Shown here: positions 31,485 to 40,183 of the stretch, piece by piece | How positions within the stretch are numbered: position 1 is the first letter of the stretch | Layout of the letters: every line of letters begins with the position of its first letter | Assembly: GCF_900113655.1 (NCBI RefSeq) | Contig: NZ_FOQF01000004.1 | Coordinates: 62,001-126,000 of the forward strand | Length of the DNA: 64,000 bases | Origin: Pseudobutyrivibrio sp. OR37 | GTDB lineage: Bacteria; Bacillota; Clostridia; Lachnospirales; Lachnospiraceae | Reading direction: 5' to 3' | Made by a program: the position numbers and the translations under genes | Notes under the pieces: generated by a model | Databases searched by the model: none | Told to the model about the DNA's origin: nothing | The model's input: the letters and a program-made list of their open reading frames with translations, nothing else

Positions 31485-32273
31485 TCACCTCCGTAAATAT
31501 ATATTGCTATGCAAACGCAAAAGCTTGCCTAGTTCCTCTTTCATGTTTTCTCGTCTCACAATCTCATCCACGAAGCCATGCTCCTGCAAAAATTCTGCTC
31601 GCTGGAAGCCTTCTGGTAGCTTCTGACCGATTGTTTGCTCAATAACACGTGGCCCTGCAAATCCAATCAAAGCCTTTGGCTCTGCCAAGGTGATATCTCC
31701 TAATGTAGCAAAGCTTGCACTGACGCCGCCTGTTGTAGGATGAGTAAGTACGGTGATGTACAGGCCCCCTTCATCCTTAAACCGTTTTACCACGGCGCTG
31801 GTCTTTGCCATCTGCATAAGGCTTAATATTCCTTCCTGCATTCTAGCTCCTCCACTGGCTGTGAAAACGATAAAAGGAAGATGCTTCTCACCAGCATATT
31901 CGCAGGCTCTGCAAAAAATTTCGCCAAGCTCCATTCCCATTGAAGCCATCATAAACTTTTTGTTCATCACTGCCATTACACAAGGCCATCCATCAATCTT
32001 GCACTCACCTGCGATAATAGCATCGTGACTTCCACATTCCTTTCGCAATTCTTCCTTCTTTTCCACATATCCCTCAAAGTCCAGTGGGTTTGTCTCTGGA
32101 AAATCAAACTGGAAAGGTGTAAAGGTGCCTTCATCTGCTATATCAGCTATTCTGTCCAAGGCATCATATTCCTTTACAGGCTTTATAGCAGGTGAAAGCA
32201 ACTCCCCTGGATTTTCTCGCAGGTCCTTATATCTATTAAATTTATTCTTTCTTTTGTCGACTACATTTGTCAT
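31485..32273 (-). CDS. accD: Acetyl-CoA carboxylase carboxyltransferase beta subunit, no zinc finger
   Basis: 262-residue beta subunit: DFPETNPLDFEGYVEKKEEL, FIVFTASGGARMQEGILSLM, TVLTHPTTGGVSASFATLGD and GFAGPRVIEQTIGQKLPEGF are characteristic. E. coli AccD (304 residues) has an N-terminal four-cysteine zinc ribbon; here the N-terminus (MTNVVDKRKNKFNRYKDLRE) has no cysteine at all, so the zinc ribbon is missing. It overlaps accC by one base and ends 2 bp before the accA start. Confidence 0.94.
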   Translation of the reverse strand: MTNVVDKRKNKFNRYKDLRENPGELLSPAIKPVKEYDALDRIADIADEGTFTPFQFDFPETNPLDFEGYVEKKEELRKECGSHDAIIAGECKIDGWPCVMAVMNKKFMMASMGMELGEIFCRACEYAGEKHLPFIVFTASGGARMQEGILSLMQMAKTSAVVKRFKDEGGLYITVLTHPTTGGVSASFATLGDITLAEPKALIGFAGPRVIEQTIGQKLPEGFQRAEFLQEHGFVDEIVRRENMKEELGKLLRLHSNIYLRR

Positions 32274-33655
32274 TATTCTTCCTCATCAGCTACTGCCTTA
32301 TCCCAGGATAGAAGCTCTTCCAAATGATTTTCGATAAAGCTGACGTTATAATTTCCCTTTACGAAATCTGGATGATGCAATAGCAGATAATCAAAATCTC
32401 CATTAGTGGTGATTCCTTCTGTAACCAGCTCCAGAAGTGCCCTTCGCATTCTACGAATTGCCTCTAATCTGGTAGGGGCGTGTACGATGATTTTTGCCAT
32501 CATGGAGTCATAAAATGGACTGGTTTCATATCCGTTATACAAAAGTGTGTCTACCCTCACACCAGGGCCACCAGGAATATTCAAAAATGAAATCTTACCT
32601 GTATTTGCCATAAAACCCTTGGCTGGGTCCTCTGCATTGATTCGACACTCCATGGCATGCCCTCTTAGGCTTACATCCTTTTGCTTCAGCTTCAGGGGCT
32701 CATGGAAGGCTATTCTAATCTGCTGCTTAATCAAATCGATTCCTGTAACAGCTTCTGTTACACCATGCTCCACCTGGATTCGGGTGTTCATTTCGATGAA
32801 ATAGTAATGATTTTTTTCATCCAGAACAAACTCAACTGTTCCTGCATTGGTGTAGCCTGCTGCCTTTGCTGCTGCAACAGCAGCCTTTCCCATAGCCTTT
32901 CTAAGGTCATCCTTTATAAACATACAAGGACTTTCTTCTATCAGCTTTTGATTCTTTCTCTGAATTGAACAATCGCGCTCTCCTAAATGAATCACATTGC
33001 CATGCTCGTCTGCCAGAATTTGAAATTCGATATGTCTAGGATTGAGAACCAGCTTTTCAACGTACATCTCATCATCGTTGAAGCAGGCCATAGTTTCGGC
33101 CTTGGCCTCCTCGTATAATTTTTTCAAATCCTCCTTCTGATAGACACGGCGCATTCCTCTTCCACCACCGCCAGCAGAAGCCTTGATAAGTACAGGGTAA
33201 CCAATCTTTTTGGCGATTTTCTCAAGCTCCTTATAATCCTTCACGGGACCATCTGAACCTGGAACCACTGGCACGCCGGCTTTCATCATCATTTTTCTTG
33301 CAGCGGCTTTATTTCCCAGTGCATCCATGGCCTCCGGTGTAGGACCTATAAAAACTATTCCAGCTTCCCTACACTTTCTTACAAAATCCGAATTTTCCGA
33401 AAGGAATCCAAAGCCGGGATGAAGTGCGTCGCAGCCAGTGACCTGAGCAGCTGTAATGATGGCATCCATATTCAGATAACTATCTGCTGCCCTGGCTGGT
33501 CCGATACAAATGCTTTTTGTGGCGAGCTTTACATGTAGAGAATCCTTATCTGCCGTAGAATAGATAGCGACTGCTTCAATATTCATTTCCATGCAGGCTC
33601 TGATGATTCTAACTGCTATCTCACCACGATTAGCTATCAATATTCTCTTAAACAT
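32273..33655 (-). CDS. accC: Biotin carboxylase AccC
   Basis: 460-residue ATP-grasp biotin carboxylase that carboxylates biotin on AccB. FKRILIANRGEIAVRIIRAC, LHPGFGFLSENSDFV, the glycine-rich KASAGGGGRGMRRVY, ERDCSIQRKNQKLIEESP and FIEMNTRIQVEHGVTEAVTG are family motifs. Length is slightly above the usual 450 because of a short acidic tail. Confidence 0.96.
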   Translation of the reverse strand: MFKRILIANRGEIAVRIIRACMEMNIEAVAIYSTADKDSLHVKLATKSICIGPARAADSYLNMDAIITAAQVTGCDALHPGFGFLSENSDFVRKCREAGIVFIGPTPEAMDALGNKAAARKMMMKAGVPVVPGSDGPVKDYKELEKIAKKIGYPVLIKASAGGGGRGMRRVYQKEDLKKLYEEAKAETMACFNDDEMYVEKLVLNPRHIEFQILADEHGNVIHLGERDCSIQRKNQKLIEESPCMFIKDDLRKAMGKAAVAAAKAAGYTNAGTVEFVLDEKNHYYFIEMNTRIQVEHGVTEAVTGIDLIKQQIRIAFHEPLKLKQKDVSLRGHAMECRINAEDPAKGFMANTGKISFLNIPGGPGVRVDTLLYNGYETSPFYDSMMAKIIVHAPTRLEAIRRMRRALLELVTEGITTNGDFDYLLLHHPDFVKGNYNVSFIENHLEELLSWDKAVADEEE

Positions 33656-33657
33656 TA

Positions 33658-34119
33658 CTAATCTCCTATGAGAAACAGTGGATCTTCAAATCCTACTACA
33701 TCCTGATTCTTTACATAGATTTTTTTGATTACGCCATCCTTTGGAGCAGTGATTTCACTCATCATCTTCATGGCCTCAATCAGACAAAGAATCTGACCTT
33801 CCTTTACACTATCTCCCACCTGGACGTAAGCACTTGCTTCAGGTGTTGGTGCTGCATAAAAAACACCTACTAAAGGAGCAAGCACCTGTGTGCCTTCAAG
33901 CTCCTCCTGTGGCTTTTGTTCAGAAGCTGTATTTGCTGAAGCTGATTCAACTGGTGCTACTGAAGGTGTTACTACAGGAGCTGCCACAGTCTGGGTTACA
34001 ACCGATGTGTCTGATGGCTTTTTTAATTTTATTTTCACACCATCCTGTTCTAGTGCGAAATATGAGCTTCCGCTTTCATCAAAAGCTTTAAAAAGCTCTT
34101 TAATTTCTTTTAATTCCAT
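33658..34119 (-). CDS. accB: Biotin carboxyl carrier protein AccB
   Basis: 153 residues. An N-terminal helical region (ELKEIKELFKAFDESGSSYF) is followed by a Thr/Val/Pro/Ala-rich flexible linker (about 37-75) and the biotinyl domain with Lys118 in EAMKMMSEI, the residue that receives biotin. The nearby bioB/bioY pair may supply biotin. Confidence 0.95.
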   Translation of the reverse strand: MELKEIKELFKAFDESGSSYFALEQDGVKIKLKKPSDTSVVTQTVAAPVVTPSVAPVESASANTASEQKPQEELEGTQVLAPLVGVFYAAPTPEASAYVQVGDSVKEGQILCLIEAMKMMSEITAPKDGVIKKIYVKNQDVVGFEDPLFLIGD

Positions 34120-34121
34120 GA

Positions 34122-34346
34122 TTATTTATGTGCCTCAAGATAATTTACAATGTCTGCAACTGTTTTAATATTTTCCATTGCCTCTTCTTCGATTGTGATA
34201 CCTGTCTTTTCCTCAACTGCAAGGGAAAGCTCCACTGCATCTAAAGAATCAGCACCCAAATCATCAAAAAGATTTGCCTCCATAGTTACCTTTTCTGCTG
34301 CACAGCTAAGTGTGTCGATGATTACTTCTTTTACAATTTCAAACAT
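34122..34346 (-). CDS. acpP: Acyl carrier protein
   Basis: 74-residue acidic helical bundle; the phosphopantetheine site is Ser34 in DDLGADSLDAVEL. First gene of the operon, with AAGGAG before ATG 34346. Close spacing to accB (2 bp). Confidence 0.95.
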   Translation of the reverse strand: MFEIVKEVIIDTLSCAAEKVTMEANLFDDLGADSLDAVELSLAVEEKTGITIEEEAMENIKTVADIVNYLEAHK

Positions 34347-34364
34347 GATTAATCTCCTTTGTCT

Positions 34365-34466
34365 TTTTATCTAAATCTAGTTAGCTAAATACTTTTATCT
34401 AACAATCTAATATAATAAACATTATTTTTATAATGTCAATATTCTTGATAAATATTTTTAGATAAA
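34365..34466. promoter_or_regulatory. Candidate MarR/FabT-type operators at the acpP promoter
   Basis: TTATCTAA or close variants occur at about 34367-34374, 34381-34388 (TTAGCTAA), 34395-34402 and, inverted, about 34458-34465 (TTAGATAA), on both sides of the predicted promoter. No other repeated palindrome is seen in the operon leader. Assignment to the operon's MarR protein is inference. Confidence 0.45.
34412..34439 (-). promoter_or_regulatory. Promoter of the acpP-acc-fab operon
   Basis: TTGACA (34434-34439) with TATTAT at 16 bp (34412-34417) on the minus strand, about 65 bp before acpP. Confidence 0.75.
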
Positions 34467-34635
34467 TTTTCTCAATTATAGTTTTAATTTTCTGAAAAAA
34501 TCCGAAAAACCATCGATTTCATTACTGTTCTTAATATTTTTATAAAATTTGAACACATTCATAATAATTTAGACATAATTTCGTGGTAAACAGTATTATA
34601 GAGTTATAATGTGGGCGAACTAAAAGGATTTTTTT

Positions 34636-35946
34636 ATGACAGAGCTTTTAACACTATACTGGCCTAAACTGATTTCCGGGGCTTGGTTTGTTATTCTAAA
34701 CTTAATATTTATGGCTTATTATGGTGGGCAGAAAAAATATCTTCTTGAACGGTTTGTTTCAGGCATTTTTATTTCTCCCTCCTTTGTTTCTATTATTGGT
34801 GAGCAAATTGTTATCCGAATTTATCAATATCTAATCCTCACCTTAAAATTCAACGACAAAAATAGTCTTATTTTTATAGTATTAAACATTACTTTTGATG
34901 CCCTATTTATCTTCATTGGTGGCATGATTTTCACCTATTGTACAGGTATGGATCAGTATTTAGGTGCCACTATTTACATGCAGTTTGTTTGCATCGAAAG
35001 ATTAGCCTTAATTGTTTCCGTTTCATACGCAGGCTATGTAATCGTTTTCTTTATTCTTCAGGCCATCGTCTTCTTAAGTCTCAGGAAAGATATGCCGTTT
35101 CTTTACAAGACTGATGCAGTCAATTGGAAGAATGTCTTTATTTACCTGGTAGGACTTTTTTATGTACTAGATTTACTGTATGCTTCGTATTTCCTTTTCC
35201 CAGAACTAGGAACTGAAGTGCTTAATATGCAATCCGTATTTTGGCTTTATTCTGTAGCTATCATTAGCAGTCTATTTGCTCTTGGCTACGAGCGAATAGC
35301 CATTGCCGTAGCTAAAGAATATGACAGTAAAATACTTTACTTTAAAAAGCTGCAAACCAGTCAGGAAAATATAATTGTTAAGCTGACAGAAATTTCCGAG
35401 GCGAAATCTGGAGAGACAGGCCAGCATGTTCGCAGAGTTGCAGAATACAGTAGATTGATTGCCCAGTCCTTAAATCTTTCCTATAAAGAGGTGGAAACCA
35501 TAAAAATTGCTGCAATGATGCATGATTTGGGCAAGCTTTTGATTAGCTCTGACATCATCGAAAAGACAGAAAAGCTTACGGATGAAGAATACAAGATTAT
35601 GCAACAGCATGCTCAGTATGGATGGGATATCATGTCGAATTCAGATGGCGAGATTATGGAAATGGCCAGAATTATAGCCCTTGAGCATCATGAAAAATGG
35701 GATGGAACTGGTTATCCTCAGGGATTAAAGGGCGGAAATATATCTATTTATGCTCAGATTGTTTCTGTGGCGGATGTATTTGATGCACTTACCAGTACAA
35801 GATCTTATAAAGAAGCATGGTCCTTAGAGGCTGCAAGAACTGAAATCCTCAACCAGCGCGGCAAGCAATTCTCTCCTACTGTTGTTGATGCCTTCATTAG
35901 ATGCTTCGATGAAATTAAAGAAATTAAAAATATCTATTTGGACTAA
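34636..35946 (+). CDS. Membrane HD-GYP domain protein (probable c-di-GMP phosphodiesterase)
   Basis: 436 residues. The N-terminal 230 residues contain about seven membrane helices (for example VILNLIFMAYYGG, LIFIVLNITFDALFIFIGGM, LIVSVSYAGYVIVFFILQAI, VFIYLVGLFYVLDLLYASYF), a 7TM sensor-like arrangement. A short coiled linker leads to an HD-GYP domain with MMHDLGKL (HD), LEHHEKWDGTGYPQGLKG (HH and GYP) and SVADVFDALTSTRSYK. HD-GYP enzymes hydrolyse cyclic di-GMP. It is a single gene divergent from the fab operon. Confidence 0.88.
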   Translation: MTELLTLYWPKLISGAWFVILNLIFMAYYGGQKKYLLERFVSGIFISPSFVSIIGEQIVIRIYQYLILTLKFNDKNSLIFIVLNITFDALFIFIGGMIFTYCTGMDQYLGATIYMQFVCIERLALIVSVSYAGYVIVFFILQAIVFLSLRKDMPFLYKTDAVNWKNVFIYLVGLFYVLDLLYASYFLFPELGTEVLNMQSVFWLYSVAIISSLFALGYERIAIAVAKEYDSKILYFKKLQTSQENIIVKLTEISEAKSGETGQHVRRVAEYSRLIAQSLNLSYKEVETIKIAAMMHDLGKLLISSDIIEKTEKLTDEEYKIMQQHAQYGWDIMSNSDGEIMEMARIIALEHHEKWDGTGYPQGLKGGNISIYAQIVSVADVFDALTSTRSYKEAWSLEAARTEILNQRGKQFSPTVVDAFIRCFDEIKEIKNIYLD

Positions 35947-35970
35947 TTTACATTTTAAAATTCAAAATAC

Positions 35971-36015
35971 AAAAAGGGCTTTCTCTACACTTTGAGTGTA
36001 TTTGAAAGCCCTTTT
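35971..36015. terminator. Bidirectional terminator
   Basis: AAAAGGGCTTTC and GAAAGCCCTTTT flank a loop, with an inner ACACTTTGAGTGT stem, between the convergent HD-GYP gene and ldh. Confidence 0.9.
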
Positions 36016-36028
36016 AATTATGATTTTA

Positions 36029-36988
36029 TTATACTGTAAAGTCGATTGTATCGATTACCTCTTTAAGTGTTCTTGCTGATTCCTGAAGAGCCTTGATTTC
36101 GTCATCATCAAGGGAAATTGGAACCTTTGTTTCAAGACCATAAGCACCTACAATTGCTGGCATTGAAAGGCAGATGCCATCGATGCCATACTCGCCATGC
36201 ATCATTGATGAAACTGAAAGGATTGATCTTTCATCACGGACGATTACTTCGCATATACGTTTTACAGCAACAGCAACACCATAGTATGTGGCATGCTTTC
36301 TCTTAATAATTTCATAGGCTGCATTCTTTACACGATCTGCAATACGCTTCTCTGATTCATCATGATTGAAATGACCTCTCATCTCGCAGAAATCATTTAC
36401 TGGGATACCTGATACGTTAGCACTTGAGAATGCTGCGATTTCGCTATCGCCATGCTCACCAATAATAAACGCATGAACTGAACGGCTATCGATTCCTAAA
36501 TGCTCTCCAAGCTCTGTCTTAAGTCTAGCTGAATCAAGTACTGTACCAGAACCGATAACGCGATTTTCTGGAAGTCCTGAAAGCTTAAGTGCTGTAAGTG
36601 TAAGAATATCAACAGGGTTTGCAACGATAAGAAGAATTCCTCCGAAATCTCGTTTTGCAATCTCTGGAATGATTGATTTAAAGATACCTACGTTCTTATG
36701 AACTAGGTCTAATCTTGTTTCACCTGGCTTTTGACCAGCACCTGCTGTTACTACAACGATTGCTGCATCTGCAATGTCGTCGTAGTCGCCTGCATAGATT
36801 TTGATTGGCTTTGTAAATGGGGTACCATGGCTAATGTCCATTGCCTCACCCTCTGCTTTCTCATGGTCTGCATCAATAAGAACCATTTCTGAAAACATAC
36901 TACTTTGTGATAATGCGAATGCAGTTGCAGAACCTACAAAACCTGCACCGATTATCGCTACTTTTCTTGGATTTACTTCTACTGCCAT
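36029..36988 (-). CDS. ldh: L-lactate dehydrogenase
   Basis: 319-residue NAD-dependent dehydrogenase reducing pyruvate to L-lactate. KVAIIGAGFVGSATAFAL (NAD site), VTAGAGQKPGETRLDLV (substrate loop), IVANPVDILTLTAL, the catalytic His in FIIGEHGDSEIAAFS and VPVS-like C-terminal segment. GQKPGETR (rather than the malate type) supports lactate specificity. GGAGG precedes ATG 36988. Monocistronic with its own promoter. Confidence 0.94.
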   Translation of the reverse strand: MAVEVNPRKVAIIGAGFVGSATAFALSQSSMFSEMVLIDADHEKAEGEAMDISHGTPFTKPIKIYAGDYDDIADAAIVVVTAGAGQKPGETRLDLVHKNVGIFKSIIPEIAKRDFGGILLIVANPVDILTLTALKLSGLPENRVIGSGTVLDSARLKTELGEHLGIDSRSVHAFIIGEHGDSEIAAFSSANVSGIPVNDFCEMRGHFNHDESEKRIADRVKNAAYEIIKRKHATYYGVAVAVKRICEVIVRDERSILSVSSMMHGEYGIDGICLSMPAIVGAYGLETKVPISLDDDEIKALQESARTLKEVIDTIDFTV

Positions 36989-37035
36989 ATTACACCTCCT
37001 TGGCCTGCAAGTTGAAAAAACTCGCTCATCATAAT

Positions 37036-37064
37036 ACTATACTTGCTAAATTAATATATTTCAA
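37036..37064 (-). promoter_or_regulatory. Promoter of ldh
   Basis: TTGAAA (37059-37064), 17-bp spacer, TATAGT (37036-37041) on the minus strand, directly before the fprA stop region. Confidence 0.75.
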
Positions 37065-37072
37065 TAAAAATT

Positions 37073-38230
37073 TTATTTTATTGCGTCAACTAAGGTGTCT
37101 AATTGGGAATCGTTTTCAGCACTTAATGTGGATTTGATAGTTACCACTGGCTCGACGAACTCCAAATTCTTCATTGGCTCTAAAATTGCCTTCATACATT
37201 TTGCAGCTTGTGGTGCCCATGTGCCATTTTCTACGAAGGCTACCTTACGATTTTGGTATGCCTTTGCTGTTAGATGATGTAGGAAATCCTGCATTGGTGG
37301 GAATAAACCGCCATCATAGGTAGCTGCAAGGCATACCATCTTATCCCAATAGAATGCCTGTGCAACAGCCTCAGACATGCTATCCCTTGTAATATCGATA
37401 AAATGTGTTTTTACACCTGCCTGCTGCAGCTTTTCATTGAGCCTTAATGCTGCTCTTTTTGTATTGCCATGGATTGATGCTGATACGATAAGTACTCCTT
37501 CCTCCTCTGGCTTATAGCTGCTCCATGTATCATAAAGATTAATATAATAACCTAAATTCTCTGTCAAAATTGGTCCGTGCAATGGACAAATTTTTTCTAT
37601 ATCAAGTGTGGCAGCTTTTTTCAACAATGCCTGAACTGAAGCGCCATACTTACCAACAATGTTAAGATAATATCTACGGGCTTCATCTATCCATGGTTCG
37701 TCCACATCAAGTGTGCCAAACTTTCCAAAGCCATCAGCTGAAAATAGAATCTTCTCTGTCGATTCATATTCAACCATAACCTCTGGCCAATGAACCATTG
37801 GTGCCATAATAAAAGTAAGCTCATGCTCACCTAAAGCTAATGTATCGCCCTCAGCCACAACATGCTTTCTATTTTCGAAAAGACCAGCATCCATGAATTG
37901 CGCCATCATAGGAAAGGTTTTAGCATTTCCAACAACTATTGTCTTAGGATACTTTTCCAAGAAAGTTCTGATGGAGCCTGCATGGTCTGGCTCCATATGA
38001 GATACCACCAAATAATCTGGAGTACGTCCTTTAAGCTCTGCCTCAAGATTCTCAAGCCATTGGTCGGTAACCCTTGGATCCGCTGTATCCATAACAGCTA
38101 TCTTTTCATCAATGATTACATAAGAATTATAGGAAACCCCATTTGGTACGGGATACTGACTCTCAAACAAATCTATGTTCTTGTCATTACAACCTATATA
38201 TCTAACTGAATCAGAAATCATAATTTCCAT
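37073..38230 (-). CDS. A-type flavodiiron protein (oxygen/NO reductase)
   Basis: 385 residues. The N-terminal metallo-beta-lactamase-like domain carries the diiron ligands in SHMEPDHAG, the His of MVHWPEVMVEY, the Asp of SADGFG and the His of CPLHGPIL. The C-terminal flavodoxin domain begins GVLIVSASIHGNTKRAA (FMN phosphate loop) and includes AATYDGGLFPPM and ENGTWAP. Such enzymes reduce O2 to water or NO to N2O in the cytoplasm of anaerobes, protecting them from oxygen. GGAGG precedes ATG 38230. Single gene between ldh and bioY. Substrate preference is not evident. Confidence 0.93.
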   Translation of the reverse strand: MEIMISDSVRYIGCNDKNIDLFESQYPVPNGVSYNSYVIIDEKIAVMDTADPRVTDQWLENLEAELKGRTPDYLVVSHMEPDHAGSIRTFLEKYPKTIVVGNAKTFPMMAQFMDAGLFENRKHVVAEGDTLALGEHELTFIMAPMVHWPEVMVEYESTEKILFSADGFGKFGTLDVDEPWIDEARRYYLNIVGKYGASVQALLKKAATLDIEKICPLHGPILTENLGYYINLYDTWSSYKPEEEGVLIVSASIHGNTKRAALRLNEKLQQAGVKTHFIDITRDSMSEAVAQAFYWDKMVCLAATYDGGLFPPMQDFLHHLTAKAYQNRKVAFVENGTWAPQAAKCMKAILEPMKNLEFVEPVVTIKSTLSAENDSQLDTLVDAIK

Positions 38231-38303
38231 TAAACATATCCTCCTTACTCACTCTATCTCTATCTTACCAAATACTGCATGTATACACTATTAAAAATTT
38301 GTG

Positions 38304-38335
38304 AAAAAGCCCTGGCGCAATTGCCAAGGCTTTTC
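38304..38335 (-). terminator. Terminator of bioY
   Basis: AAAAGCCTTGGC-AATTGC-GCCAGGGCTTTTT on the minus strand. Confidence 0.88.
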
Positions 38336-38381
38336 AATCTGTCAGCCAGCACATTTGCTGGTCTAAATTACATTCTAAAAA

Positions 38382-38945
38382 CTAAACTTCCATAATCTTT
38401 TTGAAGGCTGGTATGATTTGTGCAGCAACCACTGCCTTAACTAAATCAAGTGGAATGAATGGTATGAATCCTGTTAAAAATGCTGTTTTAAAATCGTAGC
38501 TCATTGAATGCTGTAGGTATAACATTCCAATTACATCTATAATAAGCACGCCGATTATAGCACAAATTGTGTACCATATTCTGTTGTACTTCCTACCACG
38601 AATAAGAGGAAGGACAATAAATACTACTACAAATGCCCATGTGTATGCACCATATGGAGCGATAAGATATCCTATTCCACTACCACCACCGATGAATACT
38701 GGAAGCCCCACGGCACCAAGTAAAAACCACACTAAACCAATTAAGAAAGACTCTGTCACTGGAAACAGCAACGCAATCAAGAAAACTACGAAGTTCATAA
38801 GTGTAATCTTTGGAGCCATTGGAAGTGGTGTTGGGATGCTTAAATAAGCAGATACGCAAAGAATGGCTGCAAACAATGCGCAAATTACCATACGCTTTGT
38901 AGAAAGCAACTGCTTTGAATTTGTTTGATTAAAAGTGTTATCCAT
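38382..38945 (-). CDS. bioY: Biotin transporter BioY
   Basis: 187-residue S-component of an ECF biotin transporter with about six membrane helices. ALFAAILCVSAYLSIPTPLP, MNFVVFLIALLFP, the GGGSGIGYLIAPYGAYTWAF loop and a TGFIPFIPLDLVKAVVAAQI C-terminal helix are typical. It binds biotin in the membrane; an EcfAA'T module must be elsewhere. Divergent from bioB with a shared BirA-type operator. Confidence 0.92.
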   Translation of the reverse strand: MDNTFNQTNSKQLLSTKRMVICALFAAILCVSAYLSIPTPLPMAPKITLMNFVVFLIALLFPVTESFLIGLVWFLLGAVGLPVFIGGGSGIGYLIAPYGAYTWAFVVVFIVLPLIRGRKYNRIWYTICAIIGVLIIDVIGMLYLQHSMSYDFKTAFLTGFIPFIPLDLVKAVVAAQIIPAFKKIMEV

Positions 38946-38970
38946 TATATTTTCTCCTGTGCATTAAATT

Positions 38971-39058
38971 TTTAGCATATATAGAATAATAAATCGTTTT
39001 CAGATTGTCAACCTTATTACTAATTTAGGTTGACATAATTTCCATTTCGATTAAGATT
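38971..39058. promoter_or_regulatory. BirA-type operator overlapping divergent bioY and bioB promoters
   Basis: TTGTCAACC (39005-39013), 14-bp spacer, GGTTGACAT (39028-39036) is a BirA box of the Firmicute type. Its left half contains the bioY -35 (minus strand TTGACA, 17 bp, TATTCT) and its right half the bioB -35 (TTGACA, 16 bp, TAAGAT). One bound biotin repressor should thus silence both genes. Confidence 0.82.
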
Positions 39059-39096
39059 ATATAAGAAACAATCTTTTGTAAATGGAGAATAATACT

Positions 39097-40053
39097 ATGG
39101 AAATCAAAGAACTAACAAACAAAATTATAGGCGGGGAATGTATCACTAAAGAAGAAGCACTATCTCTTGTTGATGCTCCCCTTGAAGAGCTTTGTGCTGA
39201 AGCTGATAGACTTCGAAAGCACTTCAATGGTGACGAATTTGATATGTGCGCAATCCTTAGCGTAAAGGGAGGTCGCTGTTCCGAAAACTGCAAATTCTGC
39301 GCTCAGTCTAGCTGTTCATCTGCCAACATAGAAACCTTTGCCGTAAGAGATGCTGACTATGTATCTGCCGATGCAAAAAGATATGATGGCCTGGGTGTAG
39401 CCAGATACTGCCAGGTATCCTCTGGCAGACGCCTTACTAAGGCTGAAATCAACCAGATTGCAGAAAATATCCGACGCATTGTAAAGGACACAAATCTTAA
39501 GCCATGCGTTTCACTCGGTCTTATCGATAAAGAGGATTTGGAATTACTAAAAGAGGCAGGCCTTAAGCGTGTCCACAACAACATAGAAAGCAGTCCTGAA
39601 TTCTTTAAAAATCTCTGTAGTACTCACACTACAGATGACAAAATCAAATTAATGAAAATGGTACACGAGGCTGGCTTAGAGCTATGCAGTGGTGGCGTCT
39701 TCGGCGTAGGCGAAAGCTGGGAAGATAGAATCGACATGGCATTTGCTCTAACAGAAATCCAGCCTGAATCCATCCCTATCAACATGCTTAAGCCAATCAA
39801 GGGTACACCTATGGAAGGCCGTGAAATGCTTGATGAGGATGAGCTTCGCCGAATAATCGCAATCTTTAAATTCATTCTCCCAAAATCATTTATCAGATTC
39901 GCCGCTGGACGTGACGTATTAGAAGATTCCGGCATGAAATGCTTCACCGGCGGCTGCAACGCCACTATCACCGGAAACATGCTTACAGTCAAAGGTGTTT
40001 CTATGGAAGAGGATTTAAAAAATATCAGAAATTTAGGATACAAATTAGCGTAA
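39097..40053 (+). CDS. bioB: Biotin synthase BioB
   Basis: About 318 residues; radical SAM enzyme inserting sulfur into dethiobiotin. The SAM cluster motif is CSENCKFCAQS; further landmarks are YCQVSSGRRL, KRVHNNIESSPEFF, CSGGVFGVGESWEDRIDMA and the arginine region FAAGRDVLED with CFTGGCNATITGNML. ATG 39097 has GGAG nine bases upstream and is preferred over an ATG at 39082. With BioY it forms a biotin-supply pair; bioF, A and D are not in the window, so the substrate may be salvaged or made elsewhere. Confidence 0.94.
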   Translation: MEIKELTNKIIGGECITKEEALSLVDAPLEELCAEADRLRKHFNGDEFDMCAILSVKGGRCSENCKFCAQSSCSSANIETFAVRDADYVSADAKRYDGLGVARYCQVSSGRRLTKAEINQIAENIRRIVKDTNLKPCVSLGLIDKEDLELLKEAGLKRVHNNIESSPEFFKNLCSTHTTDDKIKLMKMVHEAGLELCSGGVFGVGESWEDRIDMAFALTEIQPESIPINMLKPIKGTPMEGREMLDEDELRRIIAIFKFILPKSFIRFAAGRDVLEDSGMKCFTGGCNATITGNMLTVKGVSMEEDLKNIRNLGYKLA

Positions 40054-40060
40054 TAAGATA

Positions 40061-40139
40061 CAATGCAAATATCAATATCTGTGCTGATTCAGACACTCAG
40101 CTTAATGGATGGACATTAAAGATTAATACAAAGATATAA
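40061..40139 (+). pseudogene. Possible C-terminal relic of another protein
   Basis: One frame downstream of bioB reads NANINICADSDTQLNGWTLK then INTKI and stop, with a composition like the tail of a secreted carbohydrate-binding or adhesin-type protein (the LNGWTLKI string recalls such modules). There is no start codon or ribosome binding site. It may be a leftover of a deleted gene, or chance. Confidence 0.25.
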
Positions 40140-40141
40140 AG

Positions 40142-40176
40142 AAAGAGTGGCAACAAATTGTTTGCCACTCTTTTTA
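40142..40176. terminator. Bidirectional terminator
   Basis: AAAGAGTGGCAA (40142-40153) pairs with TTGCCACTCTTT (40162-40173), followed by TT on the plus strand and preceded by a matching A-run, between convergent bioB and the gene at 40184. Confidence 0.88.
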
Positions 40177-40183
40177 TGTACAA

